This document shows, in pieces, positions 63,400-64,000 of a DNA stretch of 64,000 nucleotides. The DNA comes from Candidatus Microbacterium phytovorans. GTDB lineage: Bacteria; Actinomycetota; Actinomycetes; Actinomycetales; Microbacteriaceae. Made by a program: the position numbers and the translations under genes. The first letter of the stretch is position 1. Each line of letters begins with the position of its first letter. Under the pieces are notes generated by a model that saw only the letters and a list, made by a program, of their open reading frames with translations, did not search any database and was not told where the DNA came from. The stretch spans positions 1,860,001-1,924,000 of the forward strand of contig CP119321.1 in NCBI GenBank assembly GCA_029202445.1, read 5' to 3'.

Positions 63400-64000
63400 A
63401 TGGTCTCGCGCCCCGGCATCCTCCTCCCGCTCGCCGTCGCCGTCGCACTGCTGACCAGCGGCTGCACGGCGTCGACAGACGAGCCCGAGCAGGTGGATGC
63501 CGGGCGCGTGTCAGCTCTCGAGGACGCTCCCCCGTTCGACGCGGCGGAGTACGGCGCGGCCTGGTCGAGCTTCCCGTCGCAGGAGGGGTCGGAGGCGACG
63601 CCCGGCACCGCGACGCGGGGCGGCATCCGCACGTCGTTCCCGCTCGACGATTCCGTCGCCGATCCGTCGCTCGACGACGGCTGGGACATCGTCTTCCCGC
63701 TCGCTCAGGCACTTGTCGTGGAGATGCGCGACAACGGGTGGGCGCCGGTCGCCGTCGTGTGCGAGGTTCCCGCCTCGAAGGACGCCTCGGCGCAGGTGCG
63801 GATCTCGGCGACGGCGGCGATCGACGGCGCCGTCGCAGGGCTGGACCTGCTCGTCGGCACAGAGTCGGGAGAGGTCACCGCCGTAGCGGTGATGCCCTAT
63901 CCGACCGAGGATGCCGATCCGTGGGGCGCGCCGGCGCTCGGCGGAGCGACCTGCCTCGACGCCGACGCACCGCCGGAGTCGACCGTCGCCGCGGGCACGC
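63400..64000 (+). CDS. Lipoprotein of unknown function (3' end outside window)
   Basis: The first 200 codons are present. MVSRPGILLPLAVAVALLTS then GC is a lipoprotein signal (lipobox LTSGC, Cys at 22). The mature part has aromatic/acidic segments WDIVFPLAQALVVEMRDNGW and VAVVCEVPASKDASAQVRIS; two further Cys (in VVCEV and GATCLD) may form a disulfide. No family recognised. Confidence 0.75.
   Translation, partial: MVSRPGILLPLAVAVALLTSGCTASTDEPEQVDAGRVSALEDAPPFDAAEYGAAWSSFPSQEGSEATPGTATRGGIRTSFPLDDSVADPSLDDGWDIVFPLAQALVVEMRDNGWAPVAVVCEVPASKDASAQVRISATAAIDGAVAGLDLLVGTESGEVTAVAVMPYPTEDADPWGAPALGGATCLDADAPPESTVAAGT

Overview
The window is chromosomal DNA of a high-GC actinobacterium, most likely Microbacterium or a close relative in Microbacteriaceae. 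The evidence is the G/C bias at third codon positions, GTG starts, a haem/cytochrome c System II cluster, a KtrAB-proC-HTH-bS22 neighbourhood like the mycobacterial Rv0500 region, short archaeal-type AspRS, and many start codons preceded only by a TANNNT box 6-8 nt away (leaderless mRNAs). I see no rRNA, tRNA, CRISPR array, insertion sequence or prophage.

Layout. 1-5.5 kb: start of a TetR regulator, twin operator-like palindromes, an MMPL exporter with a dead ABC-ATPase-like tail, and a YhgE/Pip membrane protein. 5.5-11 kb (minus): cytochrome c maturation (histidine phosphatase, TlpA, CcdA, ResB, CcsB) and DedA. 11-17 kb: aspS, then a four-gene binding-protein ABC importer and small proteins. 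17-21.7 kb: thioredoxin-fold protein, a repeat array, ribosomal protein bS22, an excisionase-type HTH protein, ArsR, KtrB/KtrA, ProC. 21.9-31.4 kb: hydrolase, tadA and upp divergent, DUF3467, a TM0106-type nuclease-helicase, NAD synthetase, and a PPTase-like protein. 31.6-41 kb: membrane proteins, a PVTPAS-repeat protein, a kinase-like phosphotransferase, a two-component system and SbcCD. 41-49 kb: small proteins, hydrolase, GNAT, P-loop kinase, a Met/Cys-rich leaderless mini-ORF before a receiver-less winged-helix regulator, AlkA-like glycosylase, aldo/keto reductase, and RtcB behind a 29-codon leader ORF and terminator. 49-56 kb: DesK/NarL two-component operon with a DUF4097 protein, pgi, and an XRE-cupin regulator divergent from an FAD-oxidoreductase/methyltransferase fusion. 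56-57.1 kb: a decayed, less GC-rich accessory patch. 57.3-64 kb: YdeI-like, NRDE, CoaBC, a beta-glucoside PTS permease, a secreted transglycosylase-like protein and a truncated lipoprotein.

Most of the content is housekeeping. The features that go beyond ordinary annotation are: (1) the heptamer GGATGCC/GGCATCC, far commoner than composition predicts and against local codon preference; (2) the leaderless promoter architecture at about eighteen starts; (3) the leaderless Met/Cys-rich mini-ORF at 44139; (4) the leader ORF plus intrinsic terminator ahead of rtcB; (5) two or three families of dispersed palindromes in intergenic gaps; (6) the frameshifted gene and orphan in the 56-57 kb patch.
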